DNA of 10,122 nucleotides from Candidatus Cibiobacter qucibialis (GCA_004000625.1 SAUS01000081.1:1-10122); one strand, 5' to 3'; counted from the first letter of the stretch, positions 1 to 6,501 are shown. The notes: generated by a model from the letters alone, not told the origin. Numbers and translations are program-made.

Positions 1-52
1 ATCTGCCGTACCTTGCTCGCCGTATCGGCACTTAGAATTATGCGGTATTGCC
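1..52 (-). repeat. MITE-like element, partial copy A (one end only)
   Basis: Bases 1-52 match, as reverse complement, the left end of the complete element at 8584-8755, with only a few differences. The terminal inverted repeat is at 35-52 (GAATTATGCGGTATTGCC) and differs from the other copies at two positions, both G to A. The inner part (ATCTGC..., then GCTCGCCGTATCGGCACTTA) matches nearly base for base. The rest of the copy lies before the window. The flank just outside the end is TTAG. Minus is used here to mean the opposite orientation to the copy at 8584. No coding capacity is visible. Confidence 0.85.
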
Positions 53-101
53 TTAGGATGTAGTCGGGGGCGGAAAATTGCGTTTTATCCCGATAGAGAC
101 C

Positions 102-204
102 GTAGGGGCGCACATTGTGCGCACACGGGTGTGTGACATATGATGGGGTGATATACCCGGATACAGCCCGATATGTGGAATCATGGCACAACACCCCGCC
201 CTAC
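102..204. repeat. Structured intergenic inverted repeat (GTAGGG-bounded)
   Basis: GTAGGG at 102-107 pairs with CCCTAC at 199-204, and the next bases (CG/CG) extend the pairing past a one-base bulge. Inside, TTGTGC (115-120) can pair with GCACAA (186-191). A local palindrome GCGCACA-T-TGTGCGC occupies 108-122, and a CACAC/GTGTG hairpin follows at 122-135. The GTAGGGGCG start resembles a short intergenic repeat type common in Clostridia, which is from general knowledge and not shown by a second copy in this window. No open reading frame of note lies here. It may be a mobile palindromic repeat or simply a structured spacer. Confidence 0.4.
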
Positions 205-225
205 AGCTGATTTTTAACGATCTAC

Positions 226-231
226 TATAAT
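226..231 (+). promoter_or_regulatory. Possible -10 box for tex
   Basis: A perfect TATAAT lies at 226-231 in an AT-rich patch about 100 bp before tex. No convincing -35 box is found 16-18 bp upstream and there is no TG extension, so the call rests on the hexamer alone. Transcription starting just downstream would place the hairpin repeat (238-306) in the tex leader. Confidence 0.35.
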
Positions 232-237
232 TTATAT

Positions 238-306
238 ATTAAAGTTTTTTCGCCGAAGCCTTTTTTTCAAAAAAGGCTGGAAAATCCCGCGTGGAAAATC
301 CCTCGT
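238..306 (+). repeat. Small hairpin repeat, copy 1, with 14-bp tandem duplication
   Basis: The block starts ATTAAAGTTT (238-247), contains a 10-bp hairpin at 257-278 (AGCCTTTTTT, loop TC, AAAAAAGGCT) and ends GGAAAATCCCGCGT (279-292). It aligns along its length with 8522-8573, which has the same start, the same TC loop and the same AAAATCCC-N-CGT ending. In this copy the last 14 bp are repeated in tandem (279-292 and 293-306, one mismatch). The hairpin is not followed by a T run, so it does not look like an intrinsic terminator. It ends 22 bp before the chosen tex start codon. Confidence 0.65.
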
Positions 307-328
307 AAAACAGAAAGTGAGAACAAAG

Positions 329-2497
329 ATGCCGAACCATGCCGAACAGCTGGCGCAGGAACTGAACCTGAGCCTGAAAAACGTACAGGGTGCCATTGAC
401 CTGATCGATGCCGGGAACACCATCCCATTTATTGCCCGCTACCGCAAAGAAGCTACCGGCTCTATGGATGACCAGGTGCTGCGCAACTTGGGCGACCGCC
501 TGGAATACCTGCGCGGATTGGATAAGCGTAAAGAAGAAGTGACCGGCTCCATTGAAGTGCAGAACGCCATGACGCCGGAACTGCAGGCCGCTTTGGCTGG
601 TGCCAAAACACTGGCCGAGGTGGAGGATATCTATCGTCCGTATAAGCCCAAGCGCAAGACCCGCGCCAGCATCGCCCGCGCTCGCGGCCTGCAGCCGCTG
701 GCCGATGCTACCTTGAAGCAGGATGCGAACTTTGACCCGCAGACAGCCGCCAACGACTACCTGAACGAGGAAGTCCCCGATGCAGCAGCCGCTCTGGCCG
801 GGGCACAAGATATCATTGCCGAAACCATCAGCGATGACGCTCACTGCCGCGCCGAGCTGCGCCGCTACTACCATGCGTTCGGCATGGTCAAAAGCGTAAA
901 AGCTAAGGACGAAGACAGCGTATACACCCAGTATTATGATTATACCGAGCCTGTCGCCAAAATCCCTGGCCACCGTATTCTGGCCCTGGACCGCGGCGAG
1001 CGGGAAGGCTTTTTGAAGGTGAGCATTGCCGTGGAAGCGGAGCGCGCCGGGGGCATTGTGGCCTGGATGTTCGCCCGCAAAAAGACCGGCGGCACCAGCG
1101 CTGCCATTGTGGAAGCCGCGGCGCTGGATGCCTACAGCCGCCTGATCCACCCCAGCCTGGAAAACGAACTGCGCGCCGAACTGACCGCCAAGGCCGCCGA
1201 GGGTGCCATCACTGTGTTTGGCGAGAATCTGCGCCAGCTGCTGCTGCAGCCGCCCATCCGCGGCAAAACCGTGATGGGCCTGGACCCCGGCTACCGCATG
1301 GGCTGCAAGGTTGCCGTGGTGGACCCCACCGGCAAGGTGCTGGATACCAACGTGGTATACCCGGTGCCGGAATTCAAGCGGGTGGATCAGGCCAAGAAAA
1401 CCATCAAGAGCATGGTGCTGAAAAACGAGGTGGAGGTCATGGCCATCGGCAACGGCACCGCCGGGCATGAAACCGAGGAGTTTGCCGCCGCCGTAATCCG
1501 TGAACTGGCCGAGGAAAAGGGGCTGCACCTGCAATATATGGTCGTCAGTGAAGCCGGTGCTTCGGTGTATTCGGCGTCCAAGCTGGCGGCGGAGGAGTTC
1601 CCGCAGTATGATGTCAACCTGCGCAGCGCGGTTTCCATTGCGCGCCGCTTGCAGGACCCGCTGGCCGAACTGGTTAAAATTGACCCCAAGGCCGTGGGCG
1701 TGGGCCAGTACCAGCATGATATGCCCCAGAAGCGCCTGAACGAAACGCTGGACGGTGTGGTGGAAGACTGCGTGAACAGCGTTGGCGTGGATCTGAACAC
1801 GGCGTCCGCCCCGCTGCTGGCCCGTGTGGCCGGCATTACCAACGCTACCGCTAAAAATATTGTGGCTTGGCGTGAGGAGGAGGGCGCGTTTACCTCCCGT
1901 GCGCAGCTGAAAAAGGTCAAGGGCCTTGGCCCCAAGGCATTTGAACAGTGTGCAGGCTTTTTGCGCCTGCCGGGTGCCAAGAACCCGCTGGATGCAACCG
2001 CCGTCCACCCCGAAAGCTACCCCGCCGCCAAGGGCCTGCTGGAAGCCTGCGGCTGTGACGCCAAAGAGATCGGCACGGACGCGATGCAGAGCCTGCCGGT
2101 ACGGGTGAAGAGCCGCGGCACCAAAGCCCTGTGCGAAGCGCTTGGCGTGGGCGAACCCACCCTGATGGATATTGTGTCCGAGCTGTGCAAGCCGGGGCGC
2201 GATGTGCGCGACAGCCTGCCCAAACCCCTGCTGCGCAGCGATGTGATGGGGCTGGAGGACCTGAAGCCCGGCATGGAGCTGAAAGGTACCGTGCGCAATG
2301 TGATTGACTTTGGCGCATTTGTAGATATCGGCGTGCATCAGGACGGACTGGTGCATGTTTCCCAGATCAGTGATAAGTTTATCAAGAACCCGAGAGATGC
2401 GCTGAAAGTGGGCGATGTGGTGCAGGTCAAGGTACTGAGCGTGGATACAGCCAAAAAGCGCATTGCCCTGACCATGAAAGGCGTGCCCCAGAGCTGA
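329..2497 (+). CDS. tex: Tex-family S1 RNA-binding protein
   Basis: This encodes a 722-residue cytoplasmic nucleic-acid-binding protein of the Tex family, linked in other bacteria to transcription and RNA handling. The length fits the family (about 720-775). The N-terminal Tex domain carries the hallmark IPFIARYRKE at residues 32-41. An RNase H-like (YqgF-type) domain begins near VMGLDPGYRMG at 315, helix-hairpin-helix motifs lie about 485-545 (DLNTASAPLL, then VKGLGPKAFEQC), and an S1 domain fills about 648-718 (GTVRNVIDFGAFVDIGVHQD, DGLVHVSQIS). I chose ATG 329 over an in-frame GTG at 317 because the protein then begins like its relatives and an AGTGAG-like site lies just upstream; the GTG has no ribosome site. 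The gene stands alone. The downstream gap has no clear terminator; the best inverted repeat there is GCCGAAAA (2505-2512) with TTTTCGGC (2529-2536), which lacks a T tract. Confidence 0.96.
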   Translation: MPNHAEQLAQELNLSLKNVQGAIDLIDAGNTIPFIARYRKEATGSMDDQVLRNLGDRLEYLRGLDKRKEEVTGSIEVQNAMTPELQAALAGAKTLAEVEDIYRPYKPKRKTRASIARARGLQPLADATLKQDANFDPQTAANDYLNEEVPDAAAALAGAQDIIAETISDDAHCRAELRRYYHAFGMVKSVKAKDEDSVYTQYYDYTEPVAKIPGHRILALDRGEREGFLKVSIAVEAERAGGIVAWMFARKKTGGTSAAIVEAAALDAYSRLIHPSLENELRAELTAKAAEGAITVFGENLRQLLLQPPIRGKTVMGLDPGYRMGCKVAVVDPTGKVLDTNVVYPVPEFKRVDQAKKTIKSMVLKNEVEVMAIGNGTAGHETEEFAAAVIRELAEEKGLHLQYMVVSEAGASVYSASKLAAEEFPQYDVNLRSAVSIARRLQDPLAELVKIDPKAVGVGQYQHDMPQKRLNETLDGVVEDCVNSVGVDLNTASAPLLARVAGITNATAKNIVAWREEEGAFTSRAQLKKVKGLGPKAFEQCAGFLRLPGAKNPLDATAVHPESYPAAKGLLEACGCDAKEIGTDAMQSLPVRVKSRGTKALCEALGVGEPTLMDIVSELCKPGRDVRDSLPKPLLRSDVMGLEDLKPGMELKGTVRNVIDFGAFVDIGVHQDGLVHVSQISDKFIKNPRDALKVGDVVQVKVLSVDTAKKRIALTMKGVPQS

Positions 2498-2804
2498 AAA
2501 CCTGGCCGAAAACCGCAAAAATCAGCACTTTTCGGCAGAGCATGAAATTATGTTGCCGGAAGGAAAAGCCAAATAGACAGTTTGAATGTGCAACCTGCCA
2601 AAACAGGAACAAAAACCGTTAAAATACAGAGCTGAAAAAACAAAAACTAAAGTCGGAAAAGTCAAAAAATAAAGAAAATTCGTGAATAAAGCGACAAAAC
2701 TTTGGCAGCCTGTACAAAGCGGAACATGAACAAATTTGTCTTTTGTGCATCCCGATGAAAAAATGGCAACAATGAATCTAACATAGGTACGCCGGATAGA
2801 ATTA
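2498..2804. other. AT-rich intergenic gap after tex
   Basis: This stretch of about 300 bp is markedly AT-rich compared with the genes on either side. It holds an 8-bp inverted repeat with a 16-nt loop (GCCGAAAA 2505-2512, TTTTCGGC 2529-2536) and a short palindrome ACAAATTTGT near 2729. A 26-codon ORF starts at the ATG near 2542 but has no ribosome site. I see no RNA gene or credible protein gene. Confidence 0.5.
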
Positions 2805-2813
2805 TGCTATAAT
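2805..2813 (+). promoter_or_regulatory. Extended -10 promoter for the HPr-like gene
   Basis: TGC-TATAAT at 2805-2813 is a perfect extended -10 element (TG, one base, TATAAT). No good -35 is present at the usual distance, which fits this promoter class. The predicted start is near 2820, giving a leader of about 83 nt before the HPr-like gene. Confidence 0.65.
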
Positions 2814-2819
2814 GCAGCT

Positions 2820-2879
2820 GTAAGGAAAAGGAAATGTGGGTTCCGCCCTTACCGCGCAGGCATGATGGCCTGTGCCGGG
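2820..2879 (+). promoter_or_regulatory. Two-hairpin 5' leader of the HPr-like gene
   Basis: The first structure is nested: GTAAGG (2820-2825) pairs with CCTTAC (2847-2852), and inside it GGAA (2830-2833) pairs with TTCC (2841-2844). The second is an 8-bp stem, GCGCAGGC (2854-2861, with one G-U pair) with GCCTGTGC (2868-2875), loop ATGATG. It is followed by CGGG and a T-rich stretch, TTTTATTT (2880-2887), and then the ribosome site at 2890. The second hairpin therefore resembles a weak terminator or attenuator. The pairings are visible in sequence; any regulatory role is inference. Confidence 0.45.
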
Positions 2880-2902
2880 TTTTATTTATGGAGGTCATTA
2901 TT

Positions 2903-3124
2903 ATGGTAAGACAAGTCAAGGTTTCCAACTTCGCAGAAGTACAGGGAATCGTGTCTGCCGCTGCCAAGTGCTACAATGAGGTCGGCGTGCATGACATGAA
3001 GGGCAGCATTGCTGATGCAAAGAGCATTCTCGGTATGATGAGTCTGGACTACAGCCATCCGGTCAAGATCGTCTGTGAGGACGAACATGACCTGGACTGT
3101 GTGATCCAGGCACTGCGCCAGTAA
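2903..3124 (+). CDS. HPr-like protein lacking the phosphorylatable histidine
   Basis: This 73-residue protein has the HPr fold signature in its second half, DAKSILGMMSL (residues 38-48), where Ser41 corresponds to the regulatory Ser46 of HPr. The first half (NFAEVQGIVSAAAKC) lacks the GxHARPA motif, so the active-site His15 of a sugar phosphotransferase carrier is absent. It cannot act as a normal PTS phosphocarrier. A role like that of Bacillus Crh, which also lacks His15 and is phosphorylated on Ser46, is possible but unproven. It is shorter than HPr (about 85-88). ATG 2903 was chosen because a strong GGAGGT lies 7 nt upstream (2890-2895) and the family starts here. The frame stays open upstream to an ATG at 2834 that has a poorer AAGG site. 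The gene is alone between its own promoter and a strong terminator. Similar short HPr-family proteins are common in Clostridia. Confidence 0.85.
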   Translation: MVRQVKVSNFAEVQGIVSAAAKCYNEVGVHDMKGSIADAKSILGMMSLDYSHPVKIVCEDEHDLDCVIQALRQ

Positions 3125-3181
3125 ATTCAGCTGCCCGGCGGGCTGGCTTTCAGCCCCGGAGGCAGGAATAAGGAAAAACAG

Positions 3182-3224
3182 AACAGGGCGGTTGGCCATT
3201 TTGGGACGGCTGCCCTGTTTTTTT
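3182..3224 (+). terminator. Intrinsic terminator after the HPr-like gene
   Basis: AACAGGGC (3182-3189) pairs with GCCCTGTT (3212-3219), and the stem runs into an unbroken T run at 3218-3224. A separate hairpin (GGGCTG 3140-3145, CAGCCC 3151-3156) without a T run lies between it and the stop codon. Confidence 0.88.
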
Positions 3225-3259
3225 GTTGCTTGGCGGGCGATTTTGCCCCCACACCGTGC

Positions 3260-3288
3260 TTGCAATGGGCGGTCAAACGCGGTATAAT
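3260..3288 (+). promoter_or_regulatory. Sigma-A promoter of the lipoprotein gene
   Basis: The -35 TTGCAA (3260-3265) and -10 TATAAT (3283-3288) are separated by exactly 17 bp. The predicted start is near 3295, about 64 nt before the start codon. Confidence 0.85.
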
Positions 3289-3302
3289 GTTTTTACATTG
3301 CC

Positions 3303-3330
3303 ATTTGCGGGTGGTGCCCGCGCGGCAAAT
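3303..3330 (+). promoter_or_regulatory. Stem-loop in the lipoprotein gene leader
   Basis: ATTTGC (3303-3308) pairs with GCAAAT (3325-3330) and GGG (3309-3311) with CCC (3317-3319). An alternative inner stem is GCGGG (3307-3311) with CCCGC (3317-3321). It lies between the predicted transcription start and the ribosome site AAGGAG (3343-3348). It might affect mRNA stability or translation; no known riboswitch is recognised. Confidence 0.35.
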
Positions 3331-3358
3331 TGAAAGTATAGTAAGGAGACCCCACAAC

Positions 3359-4480
3359 ATGAAACAAAAATTCATCAGTCTGGCTCTGGCAGTCATGCTG
3401 CTGCTGGGCGTAACGGGCTGTGCCATGTCCACCCCGGCCAGCGTGGGCAGCATTGGCGGCGTTGATATCCCGGCCGGCATCTACCTGCTGGCCCAGTATA
3501 ACGCCTACAACACCGCTTCCGGCGCAGCAAAGCTTGCCACCGGCGAAACCGCCAGCAACGTGAAAGCCGTGCTGAAAGCTGAGTGCACCGGCACCATTAA
3601 CGGCGAGGAAGTTACCACCGACGGCGCAGATTACGTTGCCCGCCTGACCCTGCGCAGCCTGCAGTATTACGCAGCTGTGGAAAAGAAGTTTGACGAGCTG
3701 GGCGGCACACTGGACGAAGCCGCTACCGCCGAAGCCGCCAAGACCGCCGATACCCAGTGGGAGAATAACAGCGATCTGTACGCAGCAAACGGCATTTCCA
3801 AGGCAACCTTGGAAAAGTACCAGCTGAACAGCAAAAAGGCAGATGCCTGCCTGAAGCTGATCTACGGCGAAAACGGCAGCAGCCCGGTCACCGAGCAGGA
3901 ATATGCCGATTACATCAACAACGATTGCTACTACCTGGAGCTGGTCCAGCTGCCGCTATTTGACCAGAGCACTTATACCTTTGCCAGCGACGACCAGAAA
4001 GCCGAGATTGAAGCCTTGGCCAACCAGTGCCGTGATGACTTGGCCGCGGCTACCAGCGAATCTGCTCTGTACAATGCGGCAATGACCTATGTGCCGCAGG
4101 CCTTTACCGCACTGGGCAGCAGCGTGGAAGCAACCCAGGCACTGTATTACACCGGCAGCGGTCTGTTTACGCCTTCGGACCTGTCCAGCTACAACACCAA
4201 TGACGGCGGCAACAGCATTACCGATGCGGTAAAAGCAGCCGGTACCGGCAACTGGACGGTGGCCGACCTTGGCATGAGCTACATGATCGTGCGTAGCCTG
4301 GACCCCATGGAGCAGGGCACGGTGGATGATTTTGTGAGCCGCTATAATCTGCTGGACGCTATGAAGAGCGATGCTTTGCAGGACGAGTTCTATGCAGAGG
4401 GCGCCGAGATGGAAAATAACCTTTCCGCCAGCGTGATGAAGACCTACAGCGCATCCAAAATCAAAAAGACCGTAAAGTAA
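3359..4480 (+). CDS. Secreted lipoprotein, SurA/PrsA-like chaperone type (putative)
   Basis: The product is a 373-residue lipoprotein. A type II signal peptide ends in the lipobox VTG-C, with Cys21 as the lipidated residue, so it should be anchored outside the membrane. The mature part is helical and acidic, beginning GSIGGVDIPAGIYLLAQYNA. It contains segments such as DTQWENNSDLYAANGIS and VTEQEYADYINNDCYYLELV that recall the SurA/PrsA chaperone module, where a helical N-terminal domain precedes a peptidyl-prolyl isomerase domain. I see no clear parvulin domain, so it may be a chaperone-like relative without isomerase activity. That assignment is pattern-based. ATG 3359 has AAGGAG 10 nt upstream and sits directly before the signal peptide; longer in-frame starts upstream overlap the promoter. 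It is a single-gene unit bounded by its own promoter and terminator. Confidence 0.75.
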   Translation: MKQKFISLALAVMLLLGVTGCAMSTPASVGSIGGVDIPAGIYLLAQYNAYNTASGAAKLATGETASNVKAVLKAECTGTINGEEVTTDGADYVARLTLRSLQYYAAVEKKFDELGGTLDEAATAEAAKTADTQWENNSDLYAANGISKATLEKYQLNSKKADACLKLIYGENGSSPVTEQEYADYINNDCYYLELVQLPLFDQSTYTFASDDQKAEIEALANQCRDDLAAATSESALYNAAMTYVPQAFTALGSSVEATQALYYTGSGLFTPSDLSSYNTNDGGNSITDAVKAAGTGNWTVADLGMSYMIVRSLDPMEQGTVDDFVSRYNLLDAMKSDALQDEFYAEGAEMENNLSASVMKTYSASKIKKTVK

Positions 4481-4492
4481 TCATCGGGCACC

Positions 4493-4539
4493 AAAGCCGG
4501 AGCAGTGCGGGTTCAAAACCGGCATGCCCCGGCTTTTTT
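4493..4539 (+). terminator. Intrinsic terminator after the lipoprotein gene
   Basis: AAAGCCGG (4493-4500) pairs with CCGGCTTT (4529-4536). Shorter inner pairings (GCA/TGC, TGC/GCA, GGTT/AACC) extend it into a long interrupted stem. The T run is at 4534-4539. It separates the lipoprotein gene from the next two genes. Confidence 0.88.
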
Positions 4540-4584
4540 GATTTTACAGAACAGCCAAAGATGTAAAAAAAGGGGAACACTTAC

Positions 4585-5430
4585 ATGAAGCAAACAAACA
4601 TGCGTATGCTGGCATTGTGTGCGGCGCTTTGCCTGTGTGTGGCAACAGCAGCGCCCGCCTATGCGGAAAGCACCCGTCAGACCCCACGGACCAGCTTTGT
4701 GGAAACGCTGCTGGACATCCCGGTGCTGGGGGATATTCTGCGGTTTTTCAGCGGGGAGGAACCTTTGAGCCAGGCGGCAACGGCGGAAACCGCAACGGGT
4801 GAAACCGCTACACCGGAAACCTCCACCCCGGAAACTGCCCCCACGGCCACCCCGGAAACGGCAACCCCGACCCCGGCCCCCACGCCGGGCGGTTCCTCCA
4901 CACCGGAAAGTGCGGCAACGCTGCCGCCCACCGGTACCCCGCAGGTATACCCCGCGCCGGATATTGTGGTGATGCCTACAGCCACCCCGGCCATTACCGC
5001 GGCCCCGCAGCAGGAGGAAGAAAACAATACCAGTGACGAGCCCCCCGCTGCTGCCGCCACATCGGCCCCCGCGGCGGCAACGGCAACTCAGCGCCCGGCT
5101 GCAGCCATGCCGCACCCGACCACGAAGGCTACCCTGAAAGACCCCACCGCCGCCCAGGCGGAAGCAACCCCCATGCCCACCCTGGAACCCACCGCCACGC
5201 CGGAGCCGACCGAAAAGCCGACCCCGGACCCGGAGCAGGTGCAACGCCAGGAACAGGCCGCCCAAACCAGCAGCAAACTGCCGCTGTATGTGGCGGTGGG
5301 CATTGCCGTGGTGTGCGCCGGCATTGTGGCAGCCGTGCTGATCAGCCGCCAGCTGCAGAACGCCCAGGCACAGACCCAGAAGCAGAAGGACGAAAAGTCT
5401 GCTTACCACCGCAAGAAGGGCGGCAAATAA
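4585..5430 (+). CDS. Pro/Thr-rich, mucin-like single-span membrane protein
   Basis: This is a 281-residue protein with no recognised enzymatic domain. A signal peptide covers residues 1-27 with a likely cut after APAYA. A short region (28-63, including VETLLDIPVLGDILRFF) may fold. Residues about 64-230 are low in complexity and rich in Thr, Pro, Ala and Glu, with degenerate units such as TATPETATP and TATPEPTEKPTP, as in extracellular stalks that are often glycosylated. A transmembrane helix lies at about 234-255 (YVAVGIAVVCAGIVAAVLIS), followed by a Lys/Gln-rich tail of about 25 residues predicted to be cytoplasmic. It is therefore likely a type I surface protein anchored by the helix. An internal LPPTG at 113-117 is not a sorting signal because no hydrophobic segment and charged tail follow directly. 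AGGGG lies 9-10 nt before ATG 4585. No strong promoter was seen upstream. It probably shares a transcript with the YitT gene 55 bp downstream. Function unknown. Confidence 0.8.
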   Translation: MKQTNMRMLALCAALCLCVATAAPAYAESTRQTPRTSFVETLLDIPVLGDILRFFSGEEPLSQAATAETATGETATPETSTPETAPTATPETATPTPAPTPGGSSTPESAATLPPTGTPQVYPAPDIVVMPTATPAITAAPQQEEENNTSDEPPAAAATSAPAAATATQRPAAAMPHPTTKATLKDPTAAQAEATPMPTLEPTATPEPTEKPTPDPEQVQRQEQAAQTSSKLPLYVAVGIAVVCAGIVAAVLISRQLQNAQAQTQKQKDEKSAYHRKKGGK

Positions 5431-5485
5431 TGCCCGCTGCCCCCACAAATATACCCGCACAAGCTGCGGAAGCAGGAGATAGGAT

Positions 5486-6346
5486 ATGACGGATTCCCGC
5501 TGGAAAAACCTGGCGCTGGAGGTCATCGGCTGTTTTGTTTCGGCCCTTGGCCTGTACAGCTTTGCTGTGGCGGCCGGGGTGCCGGTAACTGGTGTGGCCG
5601 GTATCGGTGCCATTTTGTTCCGCCTGTTTGGTCTGCCCATTGGTGTGACCAACATTATTATGAACATCCCCATTGTGCTGATCTGCTTCAAGTACCTGGG
5701 CAAGGATTTCTTTTTCCGCAGCGTGCGGTGCATGGTGCTGTTTGCCATTTTTACGGACTATGTGCTGGCTGCGCTGCCGGTGTACCAGGGGGATCGCATG
5801 CTGGCCACCATCTGCGGCGGTGTGATCAGCGGCGTGGGGGATGCGCTGATTTATATGCAGAACTCCAGCACCGGCGGCCTGGATTTTATCACCATGGCCA
5901 TCAAATCCCGCCACCCGCACATGCCGTTCGGCAACCTGACCTTTGCGGCAGCGCTGGCGGTCATCCTTGCAAACGGGCTGGTGTTCCATGATGTGGATTC
6001 CATCATTTACGGCCTGATCTTCAATTTTTTGAGCTCTTACATCATCAACCGGATGATGTTCGGTTTCAACGCCTGTATGATGGCTTTGATTGTGACGAGC
6101 GACGGCCCCGCCGTGTGCAGGATGATCGGCGAAAAAGTGGACCGCGGTTCCACGATATTGAAAGGTTACGGCGGCTATTCCCAGGATGGGCGCGATGTGG
6201 TGCTGTGTGCCTGCAGCTCCAAGCAGCTGTATATCATCAACCGCGAAACCAAGCGCATTGACCCCGGCAGTTTTATCGTGATGCTGCAGGCGAACGAGGT
6301 GGAAGGCGAAGGGTTCAAACGGCTGGAACTGGGAGAACAGAGTTAG
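5486..6346 (+). CDS. YitT family membrane protein (DUF161 + DUF2179)
   Basis: This 286-residue integral membrane protein belongs to the YitT family. The N-terminal part has several hydrophobic helices (about 9-31, 35-50, 53-72, 78-100, 108-128, 150-172 and 178-195) and the family motif STGGLDFITMAIKSR near 130-145. The C-terminal soluble DUF2179 domain spans about 200-282, with RGSTILKGYGGYS and a terminal FIVMLQANEVEGEGF. Length and order are normal for the family, whose molecular function is not established; transport has been suggested. ATG 5486 is preceded by AGGAG at 5474-5478. The gene follows the mucin-like protein after 55 bp with no terminator between them, so the two are probably an operon. 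Its stop codon lies inside a run of heptamer repeats. Confidence 0.92.
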   Translation: MTDSRWKNLALEVIGCFVSALGLYSFAVAAGVPVTGVAGIGAILFRLFGLPIGVTNIIMNIPIVLICFKYLGKDFFFRSVRCMVLFAIFTDYVLAALPVYQGDRMLATICGGVISGVGDALIYMQNSSTGGLDFITMAIKSRHPHMPFGNLTFAAALAVILANGLVFHDVDSIIYGLIFNFLSSYIINRMMFGFNACMMALIVTSDGPAVCRMIGEKVDRGSTILKGYGGYSQDGRDVVLCACSSKQLYIINRETKRIDPGSFIVMLQANEVEGEGFKRLELGEQS

Positions 6347-6367
6347 GAGTTAGGAAGTAGGAGTTAG
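6340..6367 (+). repeat. Four tandem GAGTTAG heptamers over the yitT stop codon
   Basis: GAGTTAG at 6340-6346, GAGTTAG at 6347-6353, GAAGTAG at 6354-6360 and GAGTTAG at 6361-6367 form a near-perfect tandem array. The first unit supplies the TAG stop of the YitT gene. Low-complexity GAGTTAG-type runs occur in other Clostridia, from general knowledge. The rest of the gap to aspS (6368-6439) contains only a weak hairpin (6410-6417 with 6424-6431) that lacks a T run. Confidence 0.8.
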
Positions 6368-6439
6368 AAGCTGCAGCGGGGCAGGAAAGGCGCAGAACAA
6401 GGCAAAATGCGTATTTTCGGAGAAAAATGCGGGGGTTCC

Positions 6440-6468
6440 TTGCAAAACAGTGCAAACCGCTGTATAAT
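6440..6468 (+). promoter_or_regulatory. Sigma-A promoter of aspS
   Basis: TTGCAA (6440-6445) and TATAAT (6463-6468) are 17 bp apart, the same hexamers and spacing as the promoter at 3260. The predicted start near 6475 leaves a leader of under 30 nt, so there is no room for a T-box riboswitch between this promoter and aspS. Confidence 0.87.
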
Positions 6469-6501
6469 AAATTGTCACTTAACAGAAAAGGGGAGTTACC
6501 T

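Noticed and set aside
239..2518. Very long open frame on the minus strand opposite tex
   Set aside because: It mirrors the tex gene in antisense, its composition is a GC-bias artefact rich in His, Gln and Gly, and tex has full family motifs.
2542..2622. 26-codon ORF with four cysteines in the gap after tex
   Set aside because: There is no ribosome site, the region is low-complexity AT-rich sequence, and nothing else supports translation.
4921..4935. LPPTG motif in the mucin-like protein as a sortase signal
   Set aside because: It is internal, at residues 113-117, with no hydrophobic helix and basic tail directly after it; the real membrane helix is over 100 residues further on.
4513..5748. 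Minus-strand open frame rich in Gly and Arg opposite the mucin-like gene
   Set aside because: It is the complement of Pro/Thr/Ala-rich codons and crosses two real genes.
6369..6501. T-box riboswitch for aspS
   Set aside because: The promoter at 6440-6468 leaves under 30 nt of leader and no T-box or specifier stem is visible.
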